This document shows, piece after piece, positions 1-8,223 of a stretch of DNA of 64,000 bases. The notes under the pieces are model-generated. The model worked only from the letters and a program-made list of their open reading frames with translations, was not told the origin of the DNA and did no database searches. The stretch's first letter is position 1. Every line of letters begins with the position of its first letter. The DNA is from Pandoraea horticolens (GTDB lineage: Bacteria; Pseudomonadota; Gammaproteobacteria; Burkholderiales; Burkholderiaceae). Location: NCBI RefSeq assembly GCF_902459555.1, contig NZ_CABPSM010000007.1, positions 226,799 through 290,798 on the forward strand, read 5' to 3'. The position numbers and the translations under genes were made by a program.

Positions 1-135
1 GGTGAAGTTCGGTTGCTGAGCCTATTATTGTGAGAAAGCAACATTCTCGGCCAACCACCACCGCTTTCTTCATGCTCCCCCACCTGCCGCATCCCAGATC
101 CGAGATTAGCTCTTCAATTGAATTGGAGATATTCA

Positions 136-1068
136 ATGGGCAAGAAAAATATGATCAGAAAACCCATCGTTCCTGGCGATATTTACGTATTTTTCCAGAA
201 ATCGGACTCCCCAACCCATCCATCCTATATCCGATTAGACCTGAATACGGGGATGTGGAGCGTCCCCTTTACCCTGCCAAGTATGAGTTTGCACGATCAA
301 GAGAACGGTGTGTACAACTCCGATCCACGGGCGGCTTACTACAAGGGCAAGCTTTATCTCTTCGGACGCGCGCCGGATAATAGCATACAGGTGATGACAT
401 CCGCTGATGGGCAGTATTGGTCAGACCCCGTTACCTTGGGCACTAGCAAAACATGCAGCGCCGTCATGCCTTACGTGTTTAACGATAGCCTTTATGTTTT
501 CTATCCTGGCATTGATGGTGGAAATCCAATTTGCTGCAATAAGTACGATGAAAATCTTAATCAATTGAATTGGTGGGTCGCACCGCAACCGGCCAGCACT
601 ATCTATCCCGTTGGTTTTTCTCTCGATCAGCAAATTGTATTTTTCAACTCGAATGGCGTCTTGTCTATGGTTGACTTCAATGACAATGGTTTTTCCGGCG
701 CCGGAGGGAGTATTGGTGGGTATAATTTAAGTCTTTGGCCAAGCACATTAGACGCGAACACTGCAAATGCTCTAGTCGTGATAAATTTCTTTAGGGGAAC
801 CGGAACGGATTCGCGTTTGTATCAAGATGATGATGGAAATGTTATAGATGGCATCAATATTTATACCGCTCCATCAACGGCACTTCTTGAGAGCGAAACC
901 GCACAGGAAAGAATTGTTGCCGTATTCTATGCGGAAAACAATCCCACCCGAAACCTTCGATGTGCAGTTACCAAAGGGCTATATTTTAACGTCTTATCCA
1001 AGCAGGATACAGGAATTTCTTTGGCGCCTAATAATTGCAGCCCTTTTGCCATTTTAATACCGCAATAA
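136..1068 (+). CDS. Beta-propeller-like protein, first of three
   Basis: Protein of 310 residues with no catalytic motif that I recognise. It is built from short strands that recur with the pattern LY(V/L)F-R/P-x-x-D followed by W-S-D-P about 20 residues later, as in blades of beta-propeller lectins and sialidase-like folds. No signal peptide is visible. I chose the ATG at 136 because GGAGAT lies six bases upstream; a TTG at 118 is in frame but has no ribosome site. About half of its residues match the next gene, so the two are tandem duplicates. The gene is AT-rich compared with the region beyond 5 kb, which suggests transfer. The fold is inferred from strand pattern only; the function is unknown. 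Confidence 0.6.
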   Translation: MGKKNMIRKPIVPGDIYVFFQKSDSPTHPSYIRLDLNTGMWSVPFTLPSMSLHDQENGVYNSDPRAAYYKGKLYLFGRAPDNSIQVMTSADGQYWSDPVTLGTSKTCSAVMPYVFNDSLYVFYPGIDGGNPICCNKYDENLNQLNWWVAPQPASTIYPVGFSLDQQIVFFNSNGVLSMVDFNDNGFSGAGGSIGGYNLSLWPSTLDANTANALVVINFFRGTGTDSRLYQDDDGNVIDGINIYTAPSTALLESETAQERIVAVFYAENNPTRNLRCAVTKGLYFNVLSKQDTGISLAPNNCSPFAILIPQ

Positions 1069-1119
1069 TTAATATTATACCGATATTTTCTTGTCATTCA
1101 ACTTTGGGCGGAGCACTAA

Positions 1120-2019
1120 ATGAGTGGCGATAACCCTATCCAAAATGATGCACTCACTGGCCTTTACGTCTTTTTCAGGTCTGACGATTTACCAGACAAT
1201 CCATCTTACAGCGTCTACGATACGGTCATGATGAATTGGAGCGATCCAATTACACTGAGTGTGACGCTGCACGATAAAGAGCCTTTGGTGTACAACGGCG
1301 ATCCACGAGCGGTTTATTACAAAGGAAAGATCTATCTTTTTTGCCGAGGATTCGATGACCATGTACTGGCAATGAAATTTGATGGAACATCCTGGTCTGA
1401 TCCTGTAACCCTAAACGATCGATCGCGCGACGCCATCACTCCTTATGTTATGAATGGTTACCTTTATATTTTTTATCCCGGGATTGACGGACCAAATCCA
1501 ATTTGCTGCACAAAGTATGATGAGAATTTTAATGCTCAAAATTATTGGATTTCCAAAGAAAATGTAGGAACGATTTGTCCAATTGGTTACTGCCCCGATC
1601 CAGGAATTTTATTTTTCAATGACAACAATAGATTGAAAATTATTAATTTCAACGACAATGGTTTCCTCGGTGACGGAGACTATATTGGCCAGAATGGTAT
1701 GAGTTTTGGGCCAAGCACCTTGGACCCATCTGTTGAAAGCGGCCGAAATTTTTTCAGAGGGCTTCCAGGTGACCCACGCTTATATGAGGACAGGGATGGC
1801 AAGACTATAGATGGAATTAATATTCATACCGGACCGTCAACGGTACTGCTTGAGAGGGGATCAAGCAACATCCTCGGTATATTCTACGTAAATGATGATG
1901 CTACGCGCAACCTTAAAATGGCAATCATCCAGGATGATTCCGCCTATAAGGTCTTGGCCATACAAAATATTGACATTCCCTTGGCAGCAGGGTCTAGTCC
2001 GTGGGGTCTCTTGATATAA
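1120..2019 (+). CDS. Beta-propeller-like protein, second of three (paralogue)
   Basis: Protein of 299 residues, a clear paralogue of the upstream gene. Shared blocks include YKGK(I/L)YLF, W-S-D-P-V-T-L, FYPGIDG-x-NPICC, INFNDNGF and DGINI. The start is a good ATG with GGAG seven bases before it, 51 bases after the previous stop, so the two genes probably form an operon. The repeated aromatic strands fit a propeller, possibly carbohydrate-binding, but no lectin family can be named from sequence alone. The conserved Cys pair in NPICC occurs in both paralogues and may be structural. No signal peptide is seen. Confidence 0.6.
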   Translation: MSGDNPIQNDALTGLYVFFRSDDLPDNPSYSVYDTVMMNWSDPITLSVTLHDKEPLVYNGDPRAVYYKGKIYLFCRGFDDHVLAMKFDGTSWSDPVTLNDRSRDAITPYVMNGYLYIFYPGIDGPNPICCTKYDENFNAQNYWISKENVGTICPIGYCPDPGILFFNDNNRLKIINFNDNGFLGDGDYIGQNGMSFGPSTLDPSVESGRNFFRGLPGDPRLYEDRDGKTIDGINIHTGPSTVLLERGSSNILGIFYVNDDATRNLKMAIIQDDSAYKVLAIQNIDIPLAAGSSPWGLLI

Positions 2020-2037
2020 AGACAGGAGAAGAAAACC

Positions 2038-3201
2038 ATGCCACAAAATACCAAATTGGTTTATTTTGATACAAATGGCGTCCTGGAGGTAAGAAACCGC
2101 AACACCCAGAGAAGCTTGTTTGCTCTCCCAGATCAATCATACGGAAAACCATATTTATTTGAGAATCTTGATGTCTGGCAGCCGGGGAATCCCCGGTCAG
2201 ATTGCATACCAAAGGTTCTATGGAGAGGAAATTCCCGATATGACGTTTACTACGTAAACAAAAAAAATAAAGGAACGGCGCTTAGGTATACAGCTATAAG
2301 TACAAGCAAAAATATCCCCATCCTAAAAACGGACGATCCCCTTAATTTCTCAGCCGACGGATCCATAACCCCTTTCTATCCTGACAACGGTTATATTTAT
2401 TTGCTATACCAAAAGTCCGGACTTCTTTATTACGCCTGTTACAAAGACACAGATAATTCACAGGTATTTGTCGATTTTCCACTTAGTTATAGTAATGCGC
2501 AATTGCAGGTTAGTGGATCTGTAAGTATCGTGCGCATTGACTCTCTTCAGGCTTACATGGCTTGGACGACCGAAGAAGTGCTTGGGCCACAGCTTGCCTA
2601 TGCTGCCCTGACTTTTCCGTCCTCCAATGAGGGCGATCCACACATAACCGTGACAAGCCAGGTAATAATTCCAAGAAAAAGCGTATATAACAATGCGCTC
2701 ACGCATTATTCCCCGACTATCATTTACAAAGAAACCAACTACGGAGGGAAATATATACGCATTTTTCACTCCATAAAATCCTCGAACGTCAATACAATAG
2801 GGGTTATTCTGGCATGTTATTCCATAACTTTTACGCCGGGAAATGGTTCCGCGATTCCTGATGGCGACTACCCTGTGTTGACGGCAGCGAGTGATGGCAG
2901 CGGCAAGGCAGTATTCAAGCAAATGGCCACGGCACCTCACGCGTACAGCCCTCTCGTAGAGCAAAGTAACGACTACACCGATGTTTACGTCGTGGACCCG
3001 CTAAGCCGGCGCGTTGAAGTGCTCTTCATTGATACCGATGACCTCAGAAACCCTATTTCAGGCACGACGCCACCAAAAGTCGGGAAGTTCTTTTGGATTA
3101 ACCAGGCGTCGGCCCTAACGACCGGCGGAACAGACACTACCGGCAACGTAAACGAAACAAACATGGCAGTGTCGGTCGATGGTGGCTCAGAGTTCTCATA
3201 G
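2038..3201 (+). CDS. Beta-strand-rich protein, third of the propeller operon
   Basis: Protein of 387 residues starting 18 bases after the previous stop, with AGGAG before the ATG, so it is almost certainly co-transcribed with the two upstream genes. It is not a simple duplicate of them but keeps the same style: alternating short strands with aromatic pairs (YIYLLYQ, LLYYACY, DVYVVDP), as in repeated blades. The last 40 residues are rich in Thr and Gly. No enzyme motif, lipobox or signal peptide is visible. It could be a partner or second lectin of the propeller pair. Its codons are AT-rich like the first two genes, becoming more GC-rich towards the 3' end. Confidence 0.55.
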   Translation: MPQNTKLVYFDTNGVLEVRNRNTQRSLFALPDQSYGKPYLFENLDVWQPGNPRSDCIPKVLWRGNSRYDVYYVNKKNKGTALRYTAISTSKNIPILKTDDPLNFSADGSITPFYPDNGYIYLLYQKSGLLYYACYKDTDNSQVFVDFPLSYSNAQLQVSGSVSIVRIDSLQAYMAWTTEEVLGPQLAYAALTFPSSNEGDPHITVTSQVIIPRKSVYNNALTHYSPTIIYKETNYGGKYIRIFHSIKSSNVNTIGVILACYSITFTPGNGSAIPDGDYPVLTAASDGSGKAVFKQMATAPHAYSPLVEQSNDYTDVYVVDPLSRRVEVLFIDTDDLRNPISGTTPPKVGKFFWINQASALTTGGTDTTGNVNETNMAVSVDGGSEFS

Positions 3202-3523
3202 ACGGAGTTGGTCAATGCGGTAAGGCGGGCAGCTTGGCAGGCCGCTGAAGTACTCGCTGTAAAAGCGGCGCCGCTTTGTCGTGTGCAGGTGATGCGCGAT
3301 TTCACTTCACAATCTGGAAGCTGCACGTCGCCTCATCGAGTTTTTCGTCGTTTGGGCGCCCGTTTTCATGGCGATTGCTAATCTGACGCCAATAGAGACG
3401 GTGTTCGGAGGACAAATTGCTGGATCAAAAAACGCTGGAGGCACTGGGTTGCCGAACGGGTTACAAACCCCATCTTGGGTGGCATAGAGGCCATTCACAT
3501 GATTCGCTAGGGGATATTGCCGT
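3202..3523. other. Gap between propeller operon and repeat gene
   Basis: About 320 bases with no gene that I can support. Short open frames exist on both strands, but none has a ribosome site or a recognisable motif. GC content rises from the AT-rich operon to the GC-rich repeat gene here, so a transfer boundary probably lies inside it. No clear terminator hairpin with a T-run was found for either convergent transcript. Confidence 0.4.
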
Positions 3524-4972
3524 TCACATAGGCCGCGTGCGAGCCTTGCGGAGCCGGTTCTCGCCGAACGGGGTGAGGCTGCCATCGGCACGAAGGTAAT
3601 GTTTCAGCGCCACAGCCGGGACATTGTCCCGCCTGGCCACACCGTCGAGCCCACCGGCGGCCTCAATCTCCGCCTGACCCAAGGCCTTCCATGCCTGTAA
3701 CATGGCGTCGGTGATCTTCGCTTTCCCACCGGGGTTGAGCCGGTCTTCGCCGGTCTGGGTCAGGCGGCCGTCGGCACGAAGGTAATTTTTCAGTGCCCCG
3801 GCCGGGACATTGTCCCGCCTGGCCACACCGTCGAGCCCGCCCGCAGCCTCAATCCCCGCTTGGCCGAGGGCCTTCCAGGTCCGCAACATGGCGTCGGTGA
3901 TCGTCGCTTTCCCGCCCGGGTTGAGCCGGTCTTCGCCGAGTTGGGTCAGCCGGCCGTCGGCACGAAGGTAATGTCGCAGTGCCGTGGCCGGGACATTGTC
4001 CCGCCTGGCCACACCGTCGAGCCCACCGGCAACGTCAATCCCCGCCTGGCCCGAGGCCTTCCACGCCTGCAACATGGCGTCGGTGATCTTTGTTTTCCCG
4101 CCCGGGTTGAGCCGGTCTTCGCCGAGCTGGGTCAGGCGGCCGCTGGCACGAAGGTAATGTTTCAGTGCCATAACCGGGACATTGTCCCGCCTGGCCACAC
4201 CAGCGAGCCCACCGGCGGCCTCAATCTCCGCCTGGCCGAGGGTCTTCCACGTTCGCAACATGGCCTCGGTGATCTTTGTTTTCCCGCCCGGGTTGAGCCG
4301 GTCTTCGCCGAGCTGGCTCAAGCTGCCGTCGGCACGCAGGTAATTTTTTAGTGCCATAACTGGGACCTTGTTCCGCCTGGCCACACCGTCGAGCCCACCC
4401 GCGGCCTCAATCCCCGCCTGGCCGAGGGCCTTCCACGTCCGCAGCATGGCGTCGGTGATCTCCACTTTCCTGCCCGGGTTGAGCCGGTCTTCGCCGCGCT
4501 GGGTCAGGCGGCCGTCGGCACGCAGGTAATTTCTCAGCGCCCCAGCCGGGACATTGTCCCGTCTGGCCACACCGGCGAGCCCACCCGCGGCCCCAATCCC
4601 CGCTTGGCCGAGGGCCTTCCACGCCTGCAACATGGCGTCGGTGATTTTCGCTTTCCCGCCCGACGCGCCAGTTTTTTGTCGAGGGATTTTGGCCGGAGGC
4701 GGCATGAAAACAGCATCCTTTTCACTGCTGGCGTCTTGTGGTGCCGAGCGCTTTTCTGATCCGCTGTTCGAAGCGATTTCCAGTGTTGTGACGGAAAGCG
4801 GTCGTTGGGCCGAGCTCGACGGCATGCCGGACCGCCCGTCGGCCTGACGCACCACGTGCACATTGGCGGCCAGCGCAGTCGGCGGCCGAGCATTCTGTCG
4901 GGGCTGCGCCGACGTTAACGCAGTCAATGGGGGCTGGCAGCGCGCGGCTCCAGTGCTGGAAACTCGATTCAT
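3524..4972 (-). CDS. Tandem helix-turn-helix-like repeat protein, effector candidate
   Basis: Protein of 482 residues. Residues 1-105 are a low-complexity Ser/Ala/Pro/Thr/Gln-rich leader. Residues 106-477 are six consecutive 62-residue modules of 186 bases each, then a five-residue basic tail. Each module starts G-K-x-x-I-T-(D/E)-A-M-L and has three predicted helices; the second and third (VARRDNV-P, then ALKHYLRADG) read like a helix-turn-helix. Positions 38-39 of the module vary (AG, VM, VM, AT, AG, AV), as do 42 (R/K) and 43 (N/H), all in the putative recognition helix. The module is not the 33-35 residue TAL repeat. The leader and upstream DNA match those of the gene ending at 63141. I infer a secreted nucleic-acid-binding protein; no characterised family is recognised. 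Confidence 0.75.
   Translation of the reverse strand: MNRVSSTGAARCQPPLTALTSAQPRQNARPPTALAANVHVVRQADGRSGMPSSSAQRPLSVTTLEIASNSGSEKRSAPQDASSEKDAVFMPPPAKIPRQKTGASGGKAKITDAMLQAWKALGQAGIGAAGGLAGVARRDNVPAGALRNYLRADGRLTQRGEDRLNPGRKVEITDAMLRTWKALGQAGIEAAGGLDGVARRNKVPVMALKNYLRADGSLSQLGEDRLNPGGKTKITEAMLRTWKTLGQAEIEAAGGLAGVARRDNVPVMALKHYLRASGRLTQLGEDRLNPGGKTKITDAMLQAWKASGQAGIDVAGGLDGVARRDNVPATALRHYLRADGRLTQLGEDRLNPGGKATITDAMLRTWKALGQAGIEAAGGLDGVARRDNVPAGALKNYLRADGRLTQTGEDRLNPGGKAKITDAMLQAWKALGQAEIEAAGGLDGVARRDNVPAVALKHYLRADGSLTPFGENRLRKARTRPM
3542..4657 (-). repeat. Six 186-bp coding tandem repeats
   Basis: Six in-frame 186-base units run without spacers. The phrase encoding G-E-D-R-L-N-P-G recurs every 186 bases (landmarks at about 3734, 3920, 4106, 4292 and 4478). 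Units are highly similar in DNA, with changes concentrated in the codons for module positions 11-12, 20, 22, 28, 38-39, 42-43 and 54. Such arrays can gain or lose units by recombination, and short-read assemblies may miscount them. Confidence 0.9.
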
Positions 4973-5009
4973 GGCTTCACACGATAGAAATTTTTTGCGA
5001 TTGCGATTG

Positions 5010-5051
5010 ACTGTCGCATGGTCTCGCCATCGGCGCTTGCATGAATCGCTC
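5010..5051 (-). promoter_or_regulatory. Conserved upstream element, copy A
   Basis: Reading the minus strand, GAGCGATTCATGCAA begins at 5051, 79 bases before the start of the repeat-protein gene. Over 42 bases it aligns without gaps to the element before the gene starting at 63141, with identical GAGCGATT, CAA, GGyGAG and TGCGACA blocks. It overlaps the stop codon of the small ORF downstream of benE. I infer a regulatory site or promoter shared by the two genes; the regulator is unknown. Confidence 0.5.
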
Positions 5052-5217
5052 AGTGCGCAGCGTTCTCACGCGAAGAGGATTTCACTGCTAGCTTGGGCAG
5101 GCGTTCAACTCGTAGAAACCAGCAGGCCAGGTTGCGCCGGAAATCCTCGATCGTGGTGGCCTCGGGATAGCGGCCGTGCTTGTCGTGACGGATTTGTGTG
5201 TCGGCAACTATGGACAT
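5050..5217 (-). CDS. 55-residue ORF coupled to benE
   Basis: A 55-codon frame begins at an ATG that overlaps the benE stop as TGATG, the usual arrangement for translational coupling. The product starts MSIVADTQIRHDKHGRYPEA and is charged, without membrane segments or signal. I do not recognise a family. Its stop lies inside the conserved element that precedes the repeat-protein gene, so it may be the 5' remnant of a longer gene cut when that gene arrived, or a genuine small protein. Confidence 0.4.
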   Translation of the reverse strand: MSIVADTQIRHDKHGRYPEATTIEDFRRNLACWFLRVERLPKLAVKSSSRENAAH

Positions 5218-6440
5218 CAGTCCCCTCCCTTCCGGGCGGATTCCGGCGCCCTCGACGGCAACCGGCCATCGAGTACCGCATATGCCACCAGCCCGACGAC
5301 CAGCCCCCAGAACGCGCCGCCGATACCCAACAGCGTAATGTTGGCCGCGGCGGCCAGAAAGGTGATCAGCGAGGCTTCACGGGTTTTGGCATCGGCCATC
5401 GCGCTGGCAAGGCTGCTGCCGATGGTGCCCAAAAGGGCAAGGCCTGCCAGTGTGGTGATGAAAGTCGCGGGAAAGGCCATGAACACGGCGGCCAACGTCA
5501 CCCCGAATACGCCGATCAGGATGTAGAACACACCAGCGGCGACACCGGCAATCCAGCGCTTGGACGGCGCTTCGTGCGCCTCCCTGCCAGTGCAGATGGC
5601 GGCCGTAATGGCGGCGAGGTTAAAGGCGTGCGAGCCGAATGGCGCCATTAGCAACGAGCCCAGGCCGGTGAGGGTCACGATGGGATTGGCGCTGGTCTTG
5701 AAGCCCTCATTGCGCAGCACCAGCATGCCGGGCATGTATTGGCCGGTCAGCGTAATCAGGAACAACGGCAGCGCCACGCTCAGCAAGGCGTTGATGGAAA
5801 AAACGGGCACGGTGAAGACCGGTTCGGCCAGTGTCAATGTCAGTCCCGACAGATCGACGCGATCCTGAATCAGCAGGAAGGTCAGCCCCAGCACGAGGAT
5901 GCCCACCACGGCATAACGGGCGGAGAACCGCTTGAGCACCACATAGGCAACGATCAGCAGCCCGGCGAGCAGCGGGTCGATGCTCATGCCGCCGAACGCC
6001 TTGATGCCGAACTGCAGCAGGATGCCCGCAAGCAATCCGGCCGCCACGCCCGGCGGGATCAGGCGAATCACGCGCTCGAACCAGCCCGACAGTCCCAGTA
6101 TCACAAAGGCGAGCGCCGATATCAGGTAGGCGCCCACGGCCTCTGCATACGAAGTGGTTGCCAGCGCCGAGACCAGAAACGCCGCCGCCGGCGTGGACCA
6201 GGCGGTAATGATGGGTTCGCGAAACATCCAGCTCAGGATGAGCCCTGTCACGCCTACGCCAATGGAAATCGACCACACCCACGAAGCCGTCAGCGCCGGG
6301 CTGAGACCCGCCACCTTGGCGGCCTGAAACACAAGGATGAACGTGCCACCGTAATTGACGATGACCGAGATCAGACCGGCCACGACCGGATGAGTGAGAT
6401 CGCTCCAATGAACGGACGAACGTGAAGAGACGGATGCCAT
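5217..6440 (-). CDS. benE: Benzoate/H+ symporter BenE family
   Basis: Integral membrane protein of 407 residues with about 10-12 hydrophobic segments, full length for the BenE family of aromatic-acid proton symporters. Family-like stretches include the N-terminal V-N-Y-G-G-T-F segment, W-S-T-P-A-A-A-F and a conserved central S-H-A-F-N-L-A-A-I-T-A. The role would be import of benzoate or a related acid across the inner membrane. No ben catabolic genes lie beside it in this window, so the substrate is inferred from family. It is divergent from a MocR-type regulator, which probably controls it. The ATG at 6440 follows purine-rich sequence. Confidence 0.88.
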   Translation of the reverse strand: MASVSSRSSVHWSDLTHPVVAGLISVIVNYGGTFILVFQAAKVAGLSPALTASWVWSISIGVGVTGLILSWMFREPIITAWSTPAAAFLVSALATTSYAEAVGAYLISALAFVILGLSGWFERVIRLIPPGVAAGLLAGILLQFGIKAFGGMSIDPLLAGLLIVAYVVLKRFSARYAVVGILVLGLTFLLIQDRVDLSGLTLTLAEPVFTVPVFSINALLSVALPLFLITLTGQYMPGMLVLRNEGFKTSANPIVTLTGLGSLLMAPFGSHAFNLAAITAAICTGREAHEAPSKRWIAGVAAGVFYILIGVFGVTLAAVFMAFPATFITTLAGLALLGTIGSSLASAMADAKTREASLITFLAAAANITLLGIGGAFWGLVVGLVAYAVLDGRLPSRAPESARKGGD

Positions 6441-6547
6441 GGCCTGACGGCGACTCCTGAAAGAGGAATGAATGCGTTCTGAACCGTATTTATAATTTTA
6501 AAATGGCCGGATGTTCCCCTCCATTTTTATGATGAGATACAGACCAA

Positions 6548-8038
6548 TTGTTCAAACACGCCCAACTTGAGTCGGTCAAAGCCTGGATGAGTGATCCGGC
6601 CCATGGCGCCCTGCCCCTGTACGCGCGTGTGCAAAGGGCCATTCGCCAGTTGATCCTCGACGGCGTGCTCGATACAGGCAAACCACTGCCCGCGTCGCGC
6701 GCCCTTGCCAGTTCATTGGGGGTGTCCCGCGATACAGTCGAGTCGGCCTACAGCCAGTTGCATGCCGAGGGATTCATCGAGCGGCGTGTTGGGAGTGGTA
6801 GCTTCGTGTCGGCGCGAGCGCAACGTCTGTCGGGGCGCGGCACAGCTCGTCATGCGGTCGCTCGCCAGGACACGCTGCGCTTGAGCCAGCGCGGCAACGC
6901 CATGTACCGGGACGGTGGCGTACGCGACTTCCTGACACCGCGCCCGTTCGCGCCCGGCGTGCCGGAAACACGCAGCTTTCCGCTCCAGACCTGGGAACGA
7001 CTGGAGCGGCAAGTGTTGAAAGAATACGGAACACAGGCACTGCTGCACAGCCCGCCTCAAGGCATGGAACCGCTGCGGCGTGCCATCGCGGACTACGTCA
7101 ATCTCGAACGCGGCGCCCGGGCCACGCCGGAGCGCGTGCTGGTGCTGACCAGTTCTCAGCAAGCCCTGACCCTGTGCGCCACCATGCTGCTGGACGTCGG
7201 CGAGCGGATTTTCATCGAAGATCCCGTGTACCACGGCGCACGCAAGGCATTTGACGCTGCCGGCCTGGAGTGCTTGCCCGTGCCGCTGGATGCCGGCGGT
7301 ATGCAGGTCGATCATCTGCGCAACGCGACGCAGACCGGTAGTGCCGTGTTTTTAACGCCGTCGCATCAATTCCCGACCGGGGCCACGCTGGCGTTGGATA
7401 GACGCCTGGCCGTCATTGAGTGGGCACACCAGCAGCGGGCCTGGATTATCGAAGATGACTACGACAGCGAGTTCCACTACGCAGGCAAGCCCACGGCCTG
7501 TGTACAGGGGCTCGATCCGCACGAGCGAACGATCTATATCGGCACCTTCACCAAATCGCTGTTCCCCGGTCTGCGCATCGGCTACATGGTTTTGCCCTCG
7601 CCCCTCGTCGCGCCGATGACGGTGGCACGCACCCTGCTGGACGGGCACAGCGCACCAATTCCGCAACTGACGTTGGCACGTTTCATCGAAGGCGGTCATT
7701 TCGGTGCGCACGTGCGCACCATGCGGGCTGTCTATGCAGAGCGGCGCGACGTGTTGGCACGACTGGTGCGCGCGTACCTGTCCGATTTCGTGGAACCGCG
7801 CGTGCCGGCCGGAGGGATGCAGATGCCATGCGTTTTCGTTCGCGACATTCCCGAGCGCGAAGCGGTTGATGCGGCGCGCCGGGCCGGCATCGACCTGCTT
7901 GGACTGACCGCGCTGCATGCCTCAGGCAAGCCCAAGGCCGGTTTCCTCATGGGCTTCGCTGCCCACGCCCCCGGCGAGTTGGAAATCGCTGTCAAGAAAC
8001 TTGCCAGTGTCCTTTCTGCCTTGACGTTGCGCAGATAA
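6548..8038 (+). CDS. MocR family PLP-dependent transcriptional regulator
   Basis: Protein of 496 residues: an N-terminal GntR-type winged helix (about residues 22-90, with LPASRALASSLGVSRDTVE) joined to a fold-type I aminotransferase-like domain (about 120-490). K336 in F-T-K-S-L-F-P-G is the expected PLP-binding lysine, and E-D-D-Y-D-S-E-F precedes it as in MocR proteins. Such proteins sense PLP or amino compounds and act as regulators. The first in-frame start is a TTG at 6548; an ATG 13 codons later (6587) is an alternative, and an upstream ATG at 6503 runs into a stop. It is divergent from benE, about 107 bases apart, so benE is the likely target. Confidence 0.88.
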   Translation: MFKHAQLESVKAWMSDPAHGALPLYARVQRAIRQLILDGVLDTGKPLPASRALASSLGVSRDTVESAYSQLHAEGFIERRVGSGSFVSARAQRLSGRGTARHAVARQDTLRLSQRGNAMYRDGGVRDFLTPRPFAPGVPETRSFPLQTWERLERQVLKEYGTQALLHSPPQGMEPLRRAIADYVNLERGARATPERVLVLTSSQQALTLCATMLLDVGERIFIEDPVYHGARKAFDAAGLECLPVPLDAGGMQVDHLRNATQTGSAVFLTPSHQFPTGATLALDRRLAVIEWAHQQRAWIIEDDYDSEFHYAGKPTACVQGLDPHERTIYIGTFTKSLFPGLRIGYMVLPSPLVAPMTVARTLLDGHSAPIPQLTLARFIEGGHFGAHVRTMRAVYAERRDVLARLVRAYLSDFVEPRVPAGGMQMPCVFVRDIPEREAVDAARRAGIDLLGLTALHASGKPKAGFLMGFAAHAPGELEIAVKKLASVLSALTLRR

Positions 8039-8156
8039 AGGAAACATGGAGCCAAGACCCCGGTTGCCAGATCGCCCCCAAACCGGCGCGTGCCACTCCT
8101 ACCCTGCGACGTGGGTCGGCTCAACGGCCGACTCACCGAACTTACGACATCGTGAG

Positions 8157-8185
8157 ACAAAAAAACCCGGCGCTCGGCCGGGTTT
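8157..8185 (-). terminator. Rho-independent terminator of ppa
   Basis: On the minus strand the hairpin AAACCCGG / CCGGGTTT with a seven-base loop runs into a run of T. It lies about 40 bases after the ppa stop codon. Confidence 0.75.
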
Positions 8186-8223
8186 CTCTGACGTCGACGT
8201 GCGACGCCGCGGGCGAAAATCGC

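Noticed and set aside
3307..3591. 94-codon minus-strand frame beside the repeat gene
   Set aside because: It overlaps the 3' end of the repeat gene in another frame and matches nothing recognisable.
3542..4657. CRISPR-like or TAL-effector repeat array
   Set aside because: The units are 186-base, spacer-free and coding, with a single open frame; modules are 62 residues with a different helix layout from 33-35 residue TAL repeats.
5010..5051. HrpB-type hrpII box (TTCG-N16-TTCG)
   Set aside because: Neither copy of the shared element contains two TTCG words at that spacing.
4863..5651. 262-codon plus-strand frame across the effector promoter and benE
   Set aside because: Antisense to benE and to the repeat-gene start; composition is shadow-like.
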